Shown here: positions 1 through 10,625 of the stretch, one piece after another | How positions within the stretch are numbered: position 1 is the stretch's first letter | Layout of the letters: every line of letters begins with the position of its first letter | DNA from: CAZLYK01 sp964563495 | GTDB taxonomy: Bacteria > Acidobacteriota > Blastocatellia > RBC074 | Direction: 5' to 3' | NCBI GenBank assembly: GCA_964563495.1 | Contig: CAZLYK010000036.1 | Span: forward strand, 1-44,965 | Length of the DNA: 44,965 nt | Notes under the pieces: generated by a model | What the model saw: the letters and a program-made list of their open reading frames with translations, nothing else | What the model was told of the DNA's origin: nothing | The model's database searches: none | Position numbers and translations under genes: made by a program

Positions 1-65
1 GCGCCTCCGGCGCTCAAGCACGAAGCTGCTGATTTTATTTGACTTTAATTTGCACGTCCTCATTT

Positions 66-148
66 AATAAAAAGGGATGAGATGATAGAGGCTGGATGCC
101 GGGGAAGTGACCCCAGCATCCAGCCTCTATCATCTCATCCCTTTTTAT

Positions 149-149
<1 letters not shown>
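66..149. terminator. 34-bp perfect inverted repeat, probable bidirectional terminator
   Basis: Arms 66-99 and 116-149 are perfect reverse complements over 34 bases. The loop contains a further GGGG/CCCC pairing around AAGTGA. The right arm ends on the first base of the stop codon of the CBS-domain synthase gene. On the minus strand the stem is followed by TTTTTATTAAA, and on the plus strand by TTTTTATT, so it can act as an intrinsic terminator in both directions. The stem is far longer than a normal terminator. Its sequence differs from the ACAGGATTA repeat family found elsewhere in the window. Confidence 0.7.
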
Positions 150-1510
<1,361 letters not shown>

Positions 1511-1520
1511 CTGGTTGTTA

Positions 1521-1553
1521 ATTCCTGCAAGATCCCGTCAATCCTGTCTATTG
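1521..1553 (-). repeat. Single arm of the ACAGGATTA repeat family
   Basis: Read on the minus strand this is AATAGACAGGATTGACGGG followed by ATCTTGCAGGAAT, close to copies at 30367 and 41311. No matching second arm lies nearby. It spans the end of the oxidoreductase gene, encoding the residues NRQD and the stop, and the 27-base gap before cbs, where GCAGGAATT sits in the ribosome binding position. Confidence 0.7.
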
Positions 1554-2986
1554 TTTTTGTGAGCCTCTGCCTCAGACCGATAGCCCAGTTCCAGGCCTTT
1601 GGTCGTCGTATAGTATTTGGCCAGCATGTTGGCTTTTTCCCAGGCGGGCATGGCCGCGGGGTTTCGCAGATAGTCGAGGAAGCGGCGGGTGACCTCGGCG
1701 AAGTGGGCTTCGTGGCCATCCCGGAACCGGTCAGGGATCGTGACGAGGATCCGCTCACCGCGATCCTCGATTCCGACGCCGGGATATTTGGTTTGCAGGG
1801 CTGCGACTTTTCTCTTCAACGCCGCGAGAATTTCCGCTTTGTCCGACGAGTTATTCGGGATGACAAAAAGCTCGGGCCGCCATTTTTCGGCCAGCCCCTG
1901 CCTGATCTCCAACCTCGACTTCGTGCCTTTGAAGATTGCGACGTGAGTATCGCCTCCGCCGGCCGGCGCTTCGTAATTCCAGATCACATCGATTTTGGCG
2001 TGAACGCCGCGCAGGGCGTAGGTCATCGAACCGTTGCAATAATAATCGAGATGATCGCCTTTCACGTTCCGGGCCAGATAATCGGGGAAGCGGGGCTCGT
2101 TGGTCACCCGCTTGAATTGATCGATCGACATGACCGTCGGCCATCTTTTCGCCGACAAGATTTTGACGTCTGCGCGATAATCGATCGGCTGCTCGGGGTA
2201 GAGCATCCACTGGACCAGATCGACTATGTGAGTGCCGACATCGGCGACCCCTTCGCCTTGCTGTTTAACATCGAAGAACCACGCCGGCCGGATGTTGGGC
2301 GCTCCGGCGACCAGCTTGAGAATGTGGTGCAGGCTCTCGATATAGACAGCCGGCTCCTGCACGGTTCCTTTGCTCATCTGGCCAAAGACATCCGCCATCT
2401 GGATCAGCTCCTTCTGGAGAATGGTCGTAATCTCATAGCGTTCGGTCATAATGTCGTAGGCGATCAGTTTTTTCGCCACCGCAGTGTTGAGAGCCGATTC
2501 GAGTTTGGAAAAATCGCCGGCGTCGATGATCCACGGCTTGTCGACCAGCACGTTCAAGCCTTTTTCAACCGAGGCCTTGATCCGGTCGATCTTGCCCTGA
2601 TTACGGCCCGAAATAACGACCGCATTTCCCGGCCGTTCGAGCAGCATCCGCTCCATAAAATCCGCGCCGGTGTGGATCTCGAGTTCCCACCCGGTCGGAT
2701 TGTCCCCCCGCAGATTGAAACGTGCGATCCGGTTGAGATGTTCGGTCAGATCGAATCCGAGGGGAGCATAGACGTGAACTTTTGGCGAAACTCCCGGATA
2801 CATCTCCTTCTGCACAAGCGCCGCGTGGAAATGACCGGGATCGAGCGTCATGATTCGGACATCAGACATAGCTTTGCCCTGATTCTTTATCTGCTTTGCG
2901 CTGGTCATAGTCGATTGATAAAAGACCGTTAACAAGCCGGCGGCCACCAATCCAACGATTGAAAGTCGATGCGATAGTTTGTCCAT
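1538..2986 (-). CDS. Exported or membrane-anchored Gfo/Idh/MocA-type oxidoreductase
   Basis: 482 aa. The N-terminus has a hydrophobic segment (about residues 10-24) that looks like a signal peptide or anchor. Next comes a Rossmann-type NAD(P)-binding region with the family-typical motif TLDPGHFHAALVQ (about 47-59), and later NVLVDKPW, which contains the DKP signature of Gfo/Idh/MocA enzymes. The C-terminal half resembles the domain called putative oxidoreductase C-terminal (recognised from memory, no search run). The substrate is unknown; sugars or sugar derivatives are usual for the family. ATG start with AGGAGG 6 bases upstream, 32 bases after nagB, so co-transcription is likely. The last residues NNRQD and the TGA stop are read from an ACAGGATTA repeat arm, so the C-terminal tail is repeat-derived. 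Confidence 0.8.
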   Translation of the reverse strand: MDKLSHRLSIVGLVAAGLLTVFYQSTMTSAKQIKNQGKAMSDVRIMTLDPGHFHAALVQKEMYPGVSPKVHVYAPLGFDLTEHLNRIARFNLRGDNPTGWELEIHTGADFMERMLLERPGNAVVISGRNQGKIDRIKASVEKGLNVLVDKPWIIDAGDFSKLESALNTAVAKKLIAYDIMTERYEITTILQKELIQMADVFGQMSKGTVQEPAVYIESLHHILKLVAGAPNIRPAWFFDVKQQGEGVADVGTHIVDLVQWMLYPEQPIDYRADVKILSAKRWPTVMSIDQFKRVTNEPRFPDYLARNVKGDHLDYYCNGSMTYALRGVHAKIDVIWNYEAPAGGGDTHVAIFKGTKSRLEIRQGLAEKWRPELFVIPNNSSDKAEILAALKRKVAALQTKYPGVGIEDRGERILVTIPDRFRDGHEAHFAEVTRRFLDYLRNPAAMPAWEKANMLAKYYTTTKGLELGYRSEAEAHKNNRQD

Positions 2987-3018
2987 AGAGTGCCTCCTTT
3001 CTGATCCGAAACCTCTTC

Positions 3019-3768
3019 CTATTCACCGACCGGCTTTCGATCCAGGAGCGCGGAAGATTCGGCATCCAGATAGACTACGGTCTCGGGATGCCGGCGCAGA
3101 ATCGAAGCAGGGAATTGCGGGCTGATCTCCCGCTCGAAGCAGTTCTTGACGGCCTGGGCCTTGCGCGCATCGGGGACCACGCAGATGATCCGGTCGGCCT
3201 TGAGGATCTGGCGCACTGACATCGAGATGGCCTGCCGCGGGACGTCGCTCAAATCCGCGAACCACCCCTCGCCGACCTGCTGCCGGCGACAGGCTTCGTC
3301 CAGATTGACGATGATGTAGGGCTCCTCGGTTTGGAAATCGGCCGGCGGATCGTTGAAGGCGAGGTGCCCATTTTCGCCGATCCCGACGAAAGCGAGATCG
3401 ACCGGTGCGGCAGTCAGCAGCGCTCCCACCCGGCGACAGACTTCGACCGGGTCGGATTCTCCATCGAGCAGATGATAGTTCTCCATCCCGGTCGGGCGGA
3501 TCAACCGCTCGATCAGGTATTTGCGAAAACTGGCGGGATGTGTCGCCGGCAGCCCGACATATTCGTCCAGATGAAACATGTCGACCCGCTTCCAGTCGAC
3601 AGTCGAATCCTGCGTCAGGGCCTCTAGAAACTCGAATTGCGAGGCTCCGGTGGCGGCGATCAGACGGACGACCCCGCGCGCGTCAATCGCCTCTCGCATG
3701 ATCTCCGCGGCTTGAGCCGCCGCCGCCTGACCCAATTGGATTTTGTCAGCGAAGACTTTTAGAATCAC
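3019..3768 (-). CDS. nagB: Glucosamine-6-phosphate deaminase family protein (NagB-like)
   Basis: 249 aa cytoplasmic enzyme expected to convert glucosamine-6-phosphate to fructose-6-phosphate and ammonia. FHLDEYVGLP carries the catalytic Asp at D68, and GENGHLAFND (131-140) carries the ring-opening His at H135, matching the E. coli NagB motifs. It is slightly shorter than E. coli NagB (266 aa), mainly at the C-terminus, so the allosteric site may be altered. First gene of a minus-strand run with the oxidoreductase and cbs. Amino-sugar catabolism is the likely role; 6-phosphogluconolactonase-like proteins share the fold but lack this His motif arrangement. Confidence 0.85.
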   Translation of the reverse strand: MILKVFADKIQLGQAAAAQAAEIMREAIDARGVVRLIAATGASQFEFLEALTQDSTVDWKRVDMFHLDEYVGLPATHPASFRKYLIERLIRPTGMENYHLLDGESDPVEVCRRVGALLTAAPVDLAFVGIGENGHLAFNDPPADFQTEEPYIIVNLDEACRRQQVGEGWFADLSDVPRQAISMSVRQILKADRIICVVPDARKAQAVKNCFEREISPQFPASILRRHPETVVYLDAESSALLDRKPVGE

Positions 3769-4087
3769 TTTTCGATCGCTTCTTTTGGTTGATAGCGGTT
3801 TCCAAGAACATCTGAGCCGGCGCAGCCGGCGACAGCAACCTAACCCAGGGTTCCGTCTTCGGCTCCACCCTGGGCTTTATGCGGGCGCCCGCTTCGCGGG
3901 CTTAAGCAAGGAGCTATTAAAACACGCTCTCCGGTCGGATTTAATTGCAAACCGCGATAATAATATTTTCCCAGGTCTGATTTAGTCGTTCTCGCGCCGT
4001 AGCTTCCCACACCCGTCATCAACAATGCAAGAAAACTCAAGTTGCACAGGTAATTCGACTGGCCGACTGAAAGATTGAGGACACCCG
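3769..4087. other. Intergenic region between divergent nagB and the nucleoside transporter
   Basis: 319 bases without a gene. It holds a GC-rich palindrome cluster (3803-3905) and an AT-richer part (3905-4087) that presumably carries the promoters for both flanking genes. No confident -35/-10 pair was picked. Confidence 0.6.
3803..3905. repeat. REP-like cluster of three short GC-rich palindromes
   Basis: Three hairpins in a row: GCCGGC-GCA-GCCGGC near 3816; CCCAGGGT (3844-3851) with ACCCTGGG (3867-3874), whose loop contains CGTCTTCGGCT; and GCCCGC-TTC-GCGGGC near 3887. The wording (CCCAGGGTT ... CCACCCTGGG ... GCGGGC) resembles dispersed extragenic palindromes seen in other bacterial genomes, from memory. 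Only one copy is in this window. Confidence 0.6.
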
Positions 4088-5347
4088 ATGAAACTTCAAC
4101 TGATCTCTGCCGCCGGCTTCTTTGCCTTCGCGGCGATCGCCTGGCTCTTCTCCGACAATCGACGAAGAGTCAACTGGAAGACAGTGGCCTGGGGAGTAGG
4201 ATTGCAGCTCGCCTTTGGGCTGTTGGTCTTTCGGTTGCCTGTCACTTCGCGAATCTTTCTCTGGATTAACGACGCCGTGATCGCCCTCCTGGATGCAACC
4301 AGGAGCGGCACAAGTTTTCTCCTGGGGCCGCTGGCGGCGACCCCGGGAGAACCCGGGTCGGTCGGATTCATCCTGCTCTTTCAGGTGCTTCCGGTGGCCA
4401 TCTTTTTTTCGGCCCTTACTGCTGTGCTCTATCACATGCACCTGCTCCAGATCGTGGTGCGCTTTTGCGCAAAGATCTTTCATCGCACCATGGAGACCAG
4501 CGGAGCAGAATCGCTCTGCGGCGCGGCCAATATCTTCGTCGGCGTCGAATCAGCCCTGGTCATTCGACCGTACCTCGAAAAGATGACACGATCGGAACTG
4601 CTCACGGTCCTCGGCTCCGGCATGGCGACAGTTGCTTCGACCACGCTCGGGATCTATGTCGCGTTCCTCAATCAATCTTTTCCTCAGATCGCCGGTCATT
4701 TGATCTCGGCCTCGATCATCTCGATTCCGGCGATCTTCGTCATGACCAAACTGCTGATCCCGGAGACCGAAACGCCGGAAACACTGACGAGCATCCCGCC
4801 GGAAGCGCCTGAGATGCGCTCGCGTAATTTGATGAGCGCGATCATAGGAGGCTCCATGGATGGATTGAGGCTGGCGGCCGGGATCTCTGCACTGCTGATC
4901 GCCGTGCTCGGTCTGGTTTCGTTACTCGATAAGATTCTGGCTCTTCCGAGCAAGTGGCTGGGCCTGGCTGAACCGCTCTCCCTGGTCAAAATCCTGGGCT
5001 GGCTCTTCTATCCTTTCGCCGCACTGCTGGGCATCGCCAGAGCAGACATCGCCGCGGCCGCGCACCTGCTCGGAGAGCGGGTGATCCTGACCGAAGTCGT
5101 CTCTTACCAGGATATGGCGCAAATGATCACGACCGGACAATTGGTCAACCCTCGCTCAGTCGTAATCCTGAGCTACGCTCTCTGCGGTTTTGCGCACGTC
5201 GCATCGGTCGCGATCTTCGTTGGCGGGACGGCCGCGCTGGCACCCTCCCGGCGTGACGATCTGGCCGGCCTTGGAGCGCGAGCACTGCTTGCCGCTACTC
5301 TGGCAACATTGATGACCGGTTGCGTGGCCGGGATCTTCACAAAATAA
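4088..5347 (+). CDS. Concentrative nucleoside transporter (CNT/NupC family)
   Basis: 419 aa polytopic inner-membrane protein that imports nucleosides with H+ or Na+. Hydrophobic segments run throughout. The motif GAESLCGAANIFVGVESALVIRP, cited here in two parts (GAESLCGAAN, then IFVGVESALV), is the CNT core: the loop plus helix that binds nucleoside. It is followed by GSGMATVASTTLG and, near the C-terminus, a conserved SYALCGFAHVAS. Length matches NupC (about 400 aa). ATG with GAGGA 7 bases upstream. It converges with the S9 peptidase gene, leaving only 10 bases between the two stops and no obvious terminator. Confidence 0.9.
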   Translation: MKLQLISAAGFFAFAAIAWLFSDNRRRVNWKTVAWGVGLQLAFGLLVFRLPVTSRIFLWINDAVIALLDATRSGTSFLLGPLAATPGEPGSVGFILLFQVLPVAIFFSALTAVLYHMHLLQIVVRFCAKIFHRTMETSGAESLCGAANIFVGVESALVIRPYLEKMTRSELLTVLGSGMATVASTTLGIYVAFLNQSFPQIAGHLISASIISIPAIFVMTKLLIPETETPETLTSIPPEAPEMRSRNLMSAIIGGSMDGLRLAAGISALLIAVLGLVSLLDKILALPSKWLGLAEPLSLVKILGWLFYPFAALLGIARADIAAAAHLLGERVILTEVVSYQDMAQMITTGQLVNPRSVVILSYALCGFAHVASVAIFVGGTAALAPSRRDDLAGLGARALLAATLATLMTGCVAGIFTK

Positions 5348-5357
5348 AATAGACTGC

Positions 5358-7295
5358 CTATTCCGCGAGATTTTCGATCGGCACCGGATCGATCGGGTCG
5401 GCCGGCTCAAAGCCGAAGATGCGCGAATAGAAATAGAACTCGCCATCGAGAGCGCGCTTGATGTTGGCCGCCTGCCGGAATCCGTGCTGCTCGCCCTCGA
5501 ATGCGACGTAGGCGACCGGCAGACGCTTTTTGCGCAGAGCCTCGACCATCATCTCGGCCTGGTTGGGTGGGACAATCTTGTCCTCCAAACCCTGAAAGAA
5601 GATGACCGGTGCGCGCAGCAACTCGGTGTGATGGATCGGGGAACGTTCCCGGTAGAGATCAGCCCGCTCGGGGTAGGGAGCAATCAGACTGTGCGAGTAC
5701 CTCGACTCGAATTTATGAGTATCGACCTCGAGGGCTTCCAGATCGCTCACGCCGTAATGGCTTGCGCCGGCCTTGAATGTGTCGCGAAAGGTGAGCGCGC
5801 AGAGCACGGTATATCCGCCGGCGCTTCCGCCGGTAATCGCCAGGCGGCGGCCATCGACGTCTCCGCGATTGGCCAGATAGCGCGCGCCATTGACGCAATC
5901 ATCGACATCGACGATCCCCCAGTTTCTCTTGAGCCGCTCACGATAGGCTCGACCATATCCCGTGCTCCCCCCATAATTGACATCCAGAACGGCGATTCCG
6001 CGACTCGTCCAGTACTGGATTCCAGCCCTCAGGACCGGACTTGCCGCCGAGGTCGGCCCACCGTGAATCATGACCAGCAGCGGGGGGCGCTCATCCGCCG
6101 GCGCCTCGTAATCGCGATTCCGCGCCGGATAGAAAAAACCGTGGGCGGTCAGACCGTTTTGAGTAGGGAAGTCGACGGCCTGCGGTATTGAGAGATAACC
6201 GGGATCGATCTTCAGATCGCTTGAACTCCGCAGTTTCTCAAACTGGCGTGTGGCCAGGTCGAATCTGACGATCGACATGGATTCGACCGGTGATCCGGCG
6301 AGAAAATAGGCTGCGCCGCGTTGCGCGCAGACACCGTCGATACGCGTATACGGTGTTTCGATCGTTTCCAGATTGAGCGTCTCGGTCTCGAGCAGGGCCA
6401 GGCGCGAAAAACCGTTTTCGATGTAGGTGCAGACGATTCGAGTCGCCGACTCGAAGGCGTAGGTCGACATGCCGAAGACCCATTGGGGCTGACCGAACTC
6501 GGCCTCTCTTTCGCACAACGGATAGACCCGGCCATCGCGCCACCGGTATAGGTTCCACCAGCCTGTCCGATCCGAAACGAAATGAAGAACCCCATCCGGC
6601 GACCATTCGGGTTGAAAGATAGACTCGCCGGCTCCTCCCGCGACGAGCATCTTTTCGCCCAGTCTTCCGTCATGATCGATCCCGGCCACCCAGAGCTCGG
6701 ATTCGTCCCAGGGCATGTGTGGATGATTCCAGGTCAGCCAGGCGAGAAGGGAACCGTCGGGGCTCAACCGCGGCGAGGAGTAAAAATCGTTTCCGCTCAG
6801 AAGCACATCCTGATCGCCGCCGCCGTCCAACTTGAGACTGACGATCATGTTGACCGCTTCACGCGACGGGTCAGTATGATCCTCACAGACACAGATCAGA
6901 CGACGATGGCCGCGGTCGATCACTCCATCGGCGTAACGCCGCTCGTTTTCTGCAGTCACGGCCAGTGGAGCTGCCCCTGGGTCCTGCCGGTATAATCGTT
7001 GATCGGTGTAATTCGTGAAAAAAACTGTTCCGTCAGTCACTGTCAGGCTGTCGCCGCCGTATTCGTGCACTCGCGTACGAGCGTTGAATGGCGGTGGAGT
7101 AAGATCGGTTACCCGGCCATCCGGACCACTTTTGACAACCACGTAACGGCCCTTTTCCGACGGCCTCATTTCGATCCAATAGACGTCTTCGCCGTCGAGC
7201 ACGATCTGAAGCATGCCAATCGATCCGGCCACAATCAGATCGGAAGTGATCGGCGATTTCCACGAACCATATGGCACAATTGTTTTTTGAGGCAT
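5358..7295 (-). CDS. S9 family prolyl oligopeptidase / dipeptidyl aminopeptidase-like serine peptidase
   Basis: 645 aa from the ATG at 7295. The N-terminal part is beta-propeller-like, with repeated motifs such as SPRLSPDGSLLAW and PEWSPDGVLHFVS. The C-terminal alpha/beta-hydrolase domain (about 375-630) carries the triad S491 in GGSAGGY, D572 in GLEDKIVP and H604 in EQHGF. No signal peptide is visible, so it is probably cytoplasmic and cleaves short peptides. A GTG nine codons upstream (7322) is an alternative start, but neither start has a good ribosome binding site. It follows the amidase on the same strand 36 bases downstream, so the two may be co-transcribed. Confidence 0.88.
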   Translation of the reverse strand: MPQKTIVPYGSWKSPITSDLIVAGSIGMLQIVLDGEDVYWIEMRPSEKGRYVVVKSGPDGRVTDLTPPPFNARTRVHEYGGDSLTVTDGTVFFTNYTDQRLYRQDPGAAPLAVTAENERRYADGVIDRGHRRLICVCEDHTDPSREAVNMIVSLKLDGGGDQDVLLSGNDFYSSPRLSPDGSLLAWLTWNHPHMPWDESELWVAGIDHDGRLGEKMLVAGGAGESIFQPEWSPDGVLHFVSDRTGWWNLYRWRDGRVYPLCEREAEFGQPQWVFGMSTYAFESATRIVCTYIENGFSRLALLETETLNLETIETPYTRIDGVCAQRGAAYFLAGSPVESMSIVRFDLATRQFEKLRSSSDLKIDPGYLSIPQAVDFPTQNGLTAHGFFYPARNRDYEAPADERPPLLVMIHGGPTSAASPVLRAGIQYWTSRGIAVLDVNYGGSTGYGRAYRERLKRNWGIVDVDDCVNGARYLANRGDVDGRRLAITGGSAGGYTVLCALTFRDTFKAGASHYGVSDLEALEVDTHKFESRYSHSLIAPYPERADLYRERSPIHHTELLRAPVIFFQGLEDKIVPPNQAEMMVEALRKKRLPVAYVAFEGEQHGFRQAANIKRALDGEFYFYSRIFGFEPADPIDPVPIENLAE

Positions 7296-7331
7296 TTTTT
7301 TATAGTGCACAGGCTGCCGCACTCCGCATTT

Positions 7332-8765
7332 TTAGACCGAGACGGGTGGATGGCGAGAGGCCCACGGACGCGCGGCTTCGAGCTGAGAAGCCAGCCTGAA
7401 GAGCGTGGCCTCATCCCCGAACCGGCCGACAAAATGCGTCCCGATCGGCAATCCCCGATCATTCCAGTAAAGCGGAATCGACATGGCCGGCTGCCCCGAG
7501 GCATTGCAGATCGGGGTGAAGGGAACAAACATCCCGGCGCGGATCATCCCGGCCATGGGGTTTTCATCGGTCGAATCAAAACTGCCCAGAGGCAATGGCG
7601 GATCGGCTACAGTGGGCGTCAGCAGCAGGTCGTACTTCTCCATAAACTGTGCGACCCGGCGCGAGAAGACTTGCAACATCTGGACCGCAAGCAGGTAAGC
7701 CGTCGCACTCTGGTTGCGCCCCATCTCAATCAGGGCCCGGGTACCCGGTTCGAACTCATCCAGACCCGCTTTTCTGCCGATCGCATACGACATGCTTTCG
7801 ACCATCCAGTCGTTGCCTGCCGACCAGATCGTCATAAAGGCCTGCGTCAACATCTCTCCGTTCAATTGCGGAGCGGCTGGTTCGACTATATGCCCCAGGC
7901 CGGCACAGAGTTTTGCAGCATCTTCCACTGCCGCCACGCAATCGGCGTGCACCGGAACACCGGACGCAGCCGTGGTGGTGTAAGCAATCCGAAGCCTGCC
8001 CGGATCGGCGCCAACCTCCTCGATAAAGGGGCGCATGGGCGCCGGCGCGCAGTATGGATCACCCAACTCGGCGCCAGCCGTGGCATCGAGCAAGGCAGCA
8101 CTATCCCGCACCGAACGGGTCACCGCGTGTTCCGCAACCAGACCGCTGAAAACGTCCCCAAAATGCGGGCCGAGCGGATTGCGGGCCCGGGTCGGCTTCA
8201 AACCAAAAACTCCACAACACGAAGCCGGGATACGAATCGAACCGCCACCGTCATTGGCGTGTGCCATGGCGACCAGCCCGGCCGCCACCGCTGCGGCCGA
8301 ACCGCCGCTCGAACCGCCGGTCATTCGCGTCGTATCCCACGGATTGCACGTCGCGCCAAACAGCCGAGGCTCTGTCGTGGGTAGAATCCCGAATTCCGGC
8401 GTGTTGGTCTTGCCCACCACGATCAATCCGGCCCGCTTGTGGCGTTTGACCAGCTCAGTGTCGAGATCGGGGACGAAATCCTTGAGGTATTTCGATCCGA
8501 ACGTCATTCGCACACCCTGATATGCCGCCATGAGGTCCTTTAAAAGGAACGGCACACCGGTGAACGGCCCGTCCGGCAAATCGCCGTTCGCCGACTCTCG
8601 CGCTTCGTCGTACATCTTCGTCACCACCGCATTGAGCTGCGGATTGAGACGCTCAATCTTCTCAATCGCATCTTCGACCAGCTCGATCGGCTTGATCTCT
8701 TTTTTTCTCACCAGATCCGCAAGCGCAGTCGCATCTTGCCACGCAAGCTCGCCTCTTCTAGACAT
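7332..8765 (-). CDS. Amidase (amidase signature family)
   Basis: 477 aa. The Ser-cisSer-Lys triad of the amidase signature family is visible: K76 in FLLKDL, cis-Ser S152 in GGSSGGS and nucleophile S176 in DGGGSIR. The 24-residue spacing between the serines is that of the family. It hydrolyses amide bonds; the substrate is unknown. It does not look like GatA, because there are no gatB/gatC neighbours and the overall wording fits stand-alone 6-aminohexanoate-dimer-hydrolase-like amidases. The ATG at 8765 is chosen over the upstream in-frame ATG at 8831 because GGAGA lies 6 bases before it and the protein then starts at the usual position. Confidence 0.88.
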   Translation of the reverse strand: MSRRGELAWQDATALADLVRKKEIKPIELVEDAIEKIERLNPQLNAVVTKMYDEARESANGDLPDGPFTGVPFLLKDLMAAYQGVRMTFGSKYLKDFVPDLDTELVKRHKRAGLIVVGKTNTPEFGILPTTEPRLFGATCNPWDTTRMTGGSSGGSAAAVAAGLVAMAHANDGGGSIRIPASCCGVFGLKPTRARNPLGPHFGDVFSGLVAEHAVTRSVRDSAALLDATAGAELGDPYCAPAPMRPFIEEVGADPGRLRIAYTTTAASGVPVHADCVAAVEDAAKLCAGLGHIVEPAAPQLNGEMLTQAFMTIWSAGNDWMVESMSYAIGRKAGLDEFEPGTRALIEMGRNQSATAYLLAVQMLQVFSRRVAQFMEKYDLLLTPTVADPPLPLGSFDSTDENPMAGMIRAGMFVPFTPICNASGQPAMSIPLYWNDRGLPIGTHFVGRFGDEATLFRLASQLEAARPWASRHPPVSV

Positions 8766-9203
8766 GTCTATCTCTCCATTTTTTATGATTCGATCTGAAT
8801 TCCAGCTCAACCAATTGCTCGAATTATGCACCCATTCTCGACTCCCTGTCAGCCTCTTTCAGCCGTTCAAAGAAAATCTAAAATTGAGATCAGATTTTAG
8901 GCTTTTTCGACAGACTTCGTCTTGCAATCAAACTATCCATGTGCTAGCCTGCGATCAATTCGATGACAGTAGTCTCAGTTGACTTAAATCGCTGATTTTA
9001 CAGCACTTGCTACTGCCATATCCAATTCACAGCAGTTTTATCAAGATCAGGAAATGGGAAGCATATCTCTTCCCATCGTGGGAGTTCTTTTCTTTTTTAA
9101 ACGCCTGTTGAGATGTGGGCAGATTTTTGCGTTTAAGTGATTAGGCGCCGTTTTGCTCAATGCGAAAGAGTGACAAAATAACGCAAAGCATTGAAGGGTT
9201 GTT
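8766..9203. other. Intergenic region upstream of dnaA
   Basis: 438 bases between the divergent amidase and dnaA genes. It is AT-rich and presumably holds the dnaA promoter. No good match to the DnaA box TTATCCACA was seen here, in contrast to the dnaA-dnaN gap. A weak AT hairpin (AAAATCT/AGATTTT near 8873-8898) is the only structure noticed. No credible gene. Confidence 0.6.
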
Positions 9204-10625
9204 ATGAGCGAGTTAAATATTTGGGATTCTGTTCTCTCGGCCATCGAAAAGAGAGTCAATCACGAAAGTTTCACCACCTGGTTCAAGCCGATCTCCTTTC
9301 TGGGAAATGATCACAAGACAATCAGACTGAGGGTGCCGGATCGGGTCTTTGAGGACTGGATTCTCAATAACTATCGTGAAGTTCTGGAGGAATCGCTCGA
9401 AGAAGCCGATCTGGCCGGTCGTTTAGTCCTGTTTGAGGTCATCTCGAACTCTGAAATGCAAGAGGGCAGATCGATCCCAAAGTTCAACCTCAACGGCGCG
9501 GGTGAGCCAAGGACCCAGAGCGCCTCGGCGACCAGGGTCTCCACACACCAGTCCTATTCCGGCGCTCCTGCTGTAGCCTCGGTCCAGGTTCAATCTCAGG
9601 AGCCATCGGAATTGCCGATCAATCAGAAATACAGCTTCGAGACATTTGTCGTCGGCTCCTGCAATCAATTTGCGCACGCCGCGGCTCAGGCCGTCGCCGA
9701 TGCCCCATCAAAGACATATAACCCCCTCTATATTTACGGCGGCGTGGGACTGGGAAAAACTCACCTCATGTGCGCAATCGGTCACCGCGTCAAAGAACAA
9801 AACAGGCATCTACGTCTTTGCTATATCTCGGCTGAAAAGTTCATGAACGAACTAATCAACGCGATCAGGTATGACCAGACCGAGACTTTTCGTGAGAAGT
9901 ACCGCTCGATCGATGTCCTGCTGATCGACGATATTCAGTTTATGGCCGGCAAAGAGCGGACACAGGAGGAGTTCTTCCACACCTTCAATGCCCTCTACGA
10001 AGGCCAAAAACAGATCGTCATCTCCTCGGATTGCCCACCCAGGGAAATCCCGACTCTCGAAGAACGCCTCCATTCCAGGTTCGAATGGGGTCTGATTGCC
10101 GATATCCAGCCGCCCGATCTTGAGACCAAAATCGCAATCCTGCGCAAAAAGGCCGAGAGCGAGAGACTCTATCTTCCCGATGACGTCGCGCTCTTCATCG
10201 CCAGCAAGATCAAATCGAATATTCGCGAACTGGAAGGCTCTCTGATCAGGCTGACGGCCCTCTCCTCACTCAAAGGAGAGCCAATCAATACGACCCTCGC
10301 CCAGGAAGCACTCAAAAACCTGGTCGAGGTCGATGAGCGCGCCATCACCATTGAAGCAATTCAGAAAACCGTCGCCGATTATTACAACTTGCGTGTCGCG
10401 GACCTGAAATCAAAGTCCAACGCCAGGGATATCACAGTCCCAAGACAGGTCGCTATGTACCTCTGTAAAACCCTGACCAAAGCCAGTCTGCCGGAAATTG
10501 GCAGGGAATTTGGCGGTAAACACCATACCACCGTTCTTCACAGCATTAATAAAATCACGTCTTTATATGGTGAAAATGGTCATTTCCACAGAGTTATCAA
10601 CAGCTTAATTGACAGCTGCAAATAG
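9204..10625 (+). CDS. dnaA: Chromosomal replication initiator protein DnaA
   Basis: 473 aa AAA+ ATPase that binds DnaA boxes and opens oriC. Domain I is about 1-85, followed by a short, Ser/Gln/Pro-rich domain II linker (about 90-135). Domain III starts near NQKYSFETFVVG, with Walker A GGVGLGKT (179-186) and Walker B LLIDD (239-243) followed by IQFMAGKERTQEEFF. Domain IV carries the DNA-binding signature around GREFGGKHHTTVLHS. Length is normal. ATG with GAAGGG about 5 bases upstream. The start of oriC overlaps its 3' end, where a DnaA-box-like ATTTCCACA lies at 10582-10590. dnaN follows on the same strand after a 270-base origin. Confidence 0.98.
   Translation: MSELNIWDSVLSAIEKRVNHESFTTWFKPISFLGNDHKTIRLRVPDRVFEDWILNNYREVLEESLEEADLAGRLVLFEVISNSEMQEGRSIPKFNLNGAGEPRTQSASATRVSTHQSYSGAPAVASVQVQSQEPSELPINQKYSFETFVVGSCNQFAHAAAQAVADAPSKTYNPLYIYGGVGLGKTHLMCAIGHRVKEQNRHLRLCYISAEKFMNELINAIRYDQTETFREKYRSIDVLLIDDIQFMAGKERTQEEFFHTFNALYEGQKQIVISSDCPPREIPTLEERLHSRFEWGLIADIQPPDLETKIAILRKKAESERLYLPDDVALFIASKIKSNIRELEGSLIRLTALSSLKGEPINTTLAQEALKNLVEVDERAITIEAIQKTVADYYNLRVADLKSKSNARDITVPRQVAMYLCKTLTKASLPEIGREFGGKHHTTVLHSINKITSLYGENGHFHRVINSLIDSCK

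Noticed and set aside
8873..8898. AT-rich hairpin considered as a terminator near dnaA
   Set aside because: Weak A/T stem with ambiguous pairing and no gene reading into it from either side.
9047..9203. Minus-strand open frame upstream of and overlapping dnaA
   Set aside because: Low-complexity, Phe/Leu/Ser-rich translation with no family resemblance, antisense to the dnaA start; treated as chance.
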